A DNA stretch of 7,179 nt, from the NCBI GenBank assembly GCA_002453475.1, contig DKGY01000034.1:20267-27445 (forward strand), read 5' to 3'. Positions 5,291-7,179 of this stretch are shown in pieces. The notes beneath the pieces were generated by a model. The model worked only from the letters and a program-made list of their open reading frames with translations. It was not told where the DNA came from and ran no database searches. How positions within the stretch are numbered: the first letter of the stretch is position 1; each line of letters starts with the position of its first letter. The translations under genes and the position numbers were made by a program. The stretch comes from Clostridium sp. UBA6758. Its GTDB lineage: Bacteria > Bacillota > Clostridia > Clostridiales > Clostridiaceae.

Positions 5291-6118
5291 ATGAAGAATA
5301 CGATTATAACATTTAAGGAAGCAAAAGCAAAAGGTGAAAAAATTACTATGCTTACTGCTTATGACTATTCAATGGCTAAGATTATGGATAATTCAGGTAT
5401 CAATGGAATTTTAGTTGGTGATTCGGTAGGAATGGTATGCCTTGGTTATGAGGATACAATTTCAGTTACCATGGAAGATATGATTCATCATACAAAGGCT
5501 GTAGCACGAGGAGCACAAAATGCTTTAGTAGTTGCAGATATGCCATTTATGTCTTATCAAACCTCTGTGTATGATGCTGTTTTTAATGCAGGTCGCATTA
5601 TGAAAGAGGGACGTGCTCAAGCGGTAAAGCTAGAAGGGGGAGTTGATATGTGTGATAGGATTGAAGCGATAACTAAAGCTTCTATTCCTGTAATGGCACA
5701 TATAGGATTAACTCCTCAATCAGTAAATTCTCTAGGTGGGTTCAAGGTTCAAGGAAAGAGTGAAGAAGCAGCTAAAGAACTTATCGAAGCAGCGAAAGCA
5801 GTAGAAAAAGCAGGAGCCTTTGCAGTAGTTTTAGAATGTGTACCTACTAGGTTAGCTGAGATAATTAGCAAAGAGATATCAATTCCAACTATAGGGATTG
5901 GAGCAGGAGCTAACTGTGATGGCCAAATCCTTGTATATCAGGATATGCTAGGGATGTTCAGTGATTTTATACCTAAGTTTGTAAAGAAATATGCAGATGT
6001 AGGATCTGTAATGACTGAAGCTTTTAAAGGTTATATTGAAGAGGTTAGTACAGGAGCTTTTCCAGCACCTGAGCATGGATTTAAAATAAGTGAAGAAGTT
6101 ATATCTAAACTTTATTAA
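5291..6118 (+). CDS. panB: 3-methyl-2-oxobutanoate hydroxymethyltransferase (ketopantoate hydroxymethyltransferase)
   Basis: Transfers a hydroxymethyl group from 5,10-methylenetetrahydrofolate to 2-oxoisovalerate to form ketopantoate, the first committed step of pantothenate synthesis, in the cytosol. The 275-residue length is normal for PanB. Seen: '[15 protein letters not shown]' (19-33), the metal-binding '[15 protein letters not shown]' (42-56, with D44 and S45), D83 in 'VADMPF', 'AVKLEGG' (111-117), '[22 protein letters not shown]' (H137), the catalytic-type Glu182 in 'LECVP', 'TIGIGAG' (200-206) and 'VYQDMLGM' (215-222). All expected residues are present, so the enzyme should be active. 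The gene starts one base after the panG-like stop. Its ribosome binding site (AGGAGAGG, 5274-5281) lies inside that gene, so the two are probably translationally coupled. Confidence 0.97.
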   Translation: MKNTIITFKEAKAKGEKITMLTAYDYSMAKIMDNSGINGILVGDSVGMVCLGYEDTISVTMEDMIHHTKAVARGAQNALVVADMPFMSYQTSVYDAVFNAGRIMKEGRAQAVKLEGGVDMCDRIEAITKASIPVMAHIGLTPQSVNSLGGFKVQGKSEEAAKELIEAAKAVEKAGAFAVVLECVPTRLAEIISKEISIPTIGIGAGANCDGQILVYQDMLGMFSDFIPKFVKKYADVGSVMTEAFKGYIEEVSTGAFPAPEHGFKISEEVISKLY

Positions 6119-6173
6119 AAGTAGATTCAAATATAAATAGACTATAAAATTAAACTAAAAAGAAGGTAAGATT

Positions 6174-7019
6174 ATGGAAATATTAAATGATGTATCAAAA
6201 GTAAGAGAAATAGTTAAGGGATGGAAAGCTGAAGGTTTAAAAGTAGGACTAGTACCAACTATGGGTTATTTACATGAAGGCCATGAGAGTTTAATTAAAA
6301 TGGCTGTATCAGAAAATGATAGGGTAGTAGTTAGTGTGTTTGTAAATCCAACTCAATTTGGACCAAATGAAGATTTAGATAAATATCCTAGAGATTTAGA
6401 AAGGGATTCAAAGCTTTGTGAAAATGCTGGGGCAAGTTTGATATTCCACCCAGAGATTGAAAACATGTATTACAAGGATGCCTCAACTTTTGTAGATGTA
6501 GAAGGTTTAACTACTGGACTTTGTGGAAGCAGTAGACCAACTCACTTTAGAGGAGTTTGTACTGTAGTTTCTAAATTATTTAATATTATACCAGCTAATA
6601 GAGCTTATTTTGGTGAAAAGGATGCTCAGCAATTAGCAGTTATTAAAAGAATGGTAAGAGACCTAAACTTTGATATAGAAATAGTAGGATGTCCAATTGT
6701 TAGAGAAGAAGATGGACTTGCTAAAAGTTCAAGAAATACTTATTTATCTGTAGAAGAAAGAAAAGCTGCATTAGTACTTAATAAATCCTTATCTATGGCT
6801 AAAAATCTTATGGATGCTGGAGAGAGAAATGCTGATAGTATTAAAAATCTAATTAAAGAGAATATAGAGAAAGAAAAATTATCTAAAATTGATTATATAG
6901 AAGTAGTAAGTAGCAATACATTGGAAAGTGTCCATGAAATAGAAGAAGATGTGCTAGTGGCATTAGCAGTATACTTTGGAAAAACAAGATTAATTGACAA
7001 TTTTACTTATCACATATAA
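6174..7019 (+). CDS. panC: Pantothenate synthetase (pantoate--beta-alanine ligase)
   Basis: Condenses pantoate with beta-alanine, using ATP through a pantoyl-adenylate, to give pantothenate in the cytosol. The 281-residue length is standard. Seen: the nucleotide-binding 'VPTMGYLHEGHESLI' (27-41, HxGH-type H34 and H37), 'VSVFVNPTQFGPNEDLDKYPRD' (53-74), 'GLCGSSRPTHFRGV' (115-128), 'YFGEKDAQQ' (145-153) and 'EDGLAKSSRN' (179-188), the KMSKS-like loop. The C-terminal dimer domain is complete to TAA. It follows panB after 55 bases that contain no hairpin or promoter I can support. The ribosome binding site AGAAGG (6161-6166, 7 bases before ATG) is weaker than its neighbours'. Confidence 0.97.
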   Translation: MEILNDVSKVREIVKGWKAEGLKVGLVPTMGYLHEGHESLIKMAVSENDRVVVSVFVNPTQFGPNEDLDKYPRDLERDSKLCENAGASLIFHPEIENMYYKDASTFVDVEGLTTGLCGSSRPTHFRGVCTVVSKLFNIIPANRAYFGEKDAQQLAVIKRMVRDLNFDIEIVGCPIVREEDGLAKSSRNTYLSVEERKAALVLNKSLSMAKNLMDAGERNADSIKNLIKENIEKEKLSKIDYIEVVSSNTLESVHEIEEDVLVALAVYFGKTRLIDNFTYHI

Positions 7020-7021
7020 CT

Positions 7022-7027
7022 AGGAGG
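7022..7027 (+). promoter_or_regulatory. Ribosome binding site of panD
   Basis: AGGAGG, 8 bases before the ATG at 7036. It selects this ATG over the in-frame ATG at 7048 and is the strongest binding site in the operon. Confidence 0.7.
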
Positions 7028-7035
7028 CAAAGATA

Positions 7036-7179
7036 ATGACAATAACAATGTTAAAGGGAAAGATACACAGAGCTACTGTAGTTCAAGCAGAGTTAGATTA
7101 TGTAGGAAGTATCACAGTCGATGAAGACTTACTTGATGCAGCTGGAATTCTTGAATATGAAAAGGTTCAAATTGTAGAT
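7036..7179 (+). CDS. panD: Aspartate 1-decarboxylase (3' end cut by the window edge)
   Basis: Decarboxylates L-aspartate to beta-alanine, the second substrate of PanC. The first 48 codons are present: [20 protein letters not shown]... through '[11 protein letters not shown]'. The protein belongs to the self-cleaving pyruvoyl enzymes. The processing site Gly24-Ser25 in 'DYVGSIT' is visible, and Ser25 would become the pyruvoyl group. Lys9, His11, Tyr22 and Gly24-Ser25 fall at the same positions as in the E. coli enzyme, which supports the start at 7036. It lies 16 bases after panC and so is very likely in the same operon. A full PanD is usually about 115-130 residues, so more than half is missing beyond the right edge. 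Confidence 0.95.
   Translation, partial: MTITMLKGKIHRATVVQAELDYVGSITVDEDLLDAAGILEYEKVQIVD

Noticed and set aside
5948..6130. A 60-codon open frame on the minus strand inside panB.
   Set aside because: It is a shadow of the well-supported panB coding sequence, with no recognisable protein family.

Overview
The window is AT-rich, with strong AGGAGG-type ribosome binding sites, compact gene spacing and protein families typical of low-GC Firmicutes. It looks like chromosomal DNA of a Clostridium or close relative; I cannot name the species. I see no mobile element, CRISPR array, tRNA or rRNA.

Left part (1-1632), all on the minus strand. A DUF1893 gene (cut by the left edge) lies directly downstream of an ECF-transporter S component, and both appear to start with TTG. 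Upstream of them is a glycerophosphodiester phosphodiesterase gene with its own intrinsic terminator (871-900). Middle part (1633-4173): a 293-base AT-rich gap, then a plus-strand DUF1287 gene broken by one in-frame TGA, a 51-residue minus-strand ORF with its own ribosome binding site and terminator, and a GH3/NagZ-type beta-N-acetylhexosaminidase lipoprotein. The GH3 enzyme, and probably the intact DUF1287 protein, belong to cell-envelope metabolism.

Right part (4186-7179): the de novo pantothenate (vitamin B5) operon, in the order panG-like ketopantoate reductase (Rossmann + DUF2520), panB, panC and panD (cut by the right edge). Together these genes turn 2-oxoisovalerate and aspartate into pantothenate. 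PanB makes ketopantoate, the PanG-type enzyme reduces it to pantoate, PanD makes beta-alanine from aspartate, and PanC joins pantoate to beta-alanine.

The most interesting element is the leader of this operon. A good promoter (TTGAAA, 17 bases, TGATATAAG) places the transcription start at about 4221. The first transcribed bases form a hairpin with two bulged adenosines (4222-4245), and a second hairpin of the same geometry follows at 4310-4334. This fits the published description of the 'pan' RNA motif, a usually tandem element of unproven mechanism found ahead of panB/C/D operons. The panG reading frame that follows seems to begin at an AUA codon, which would be unusual.
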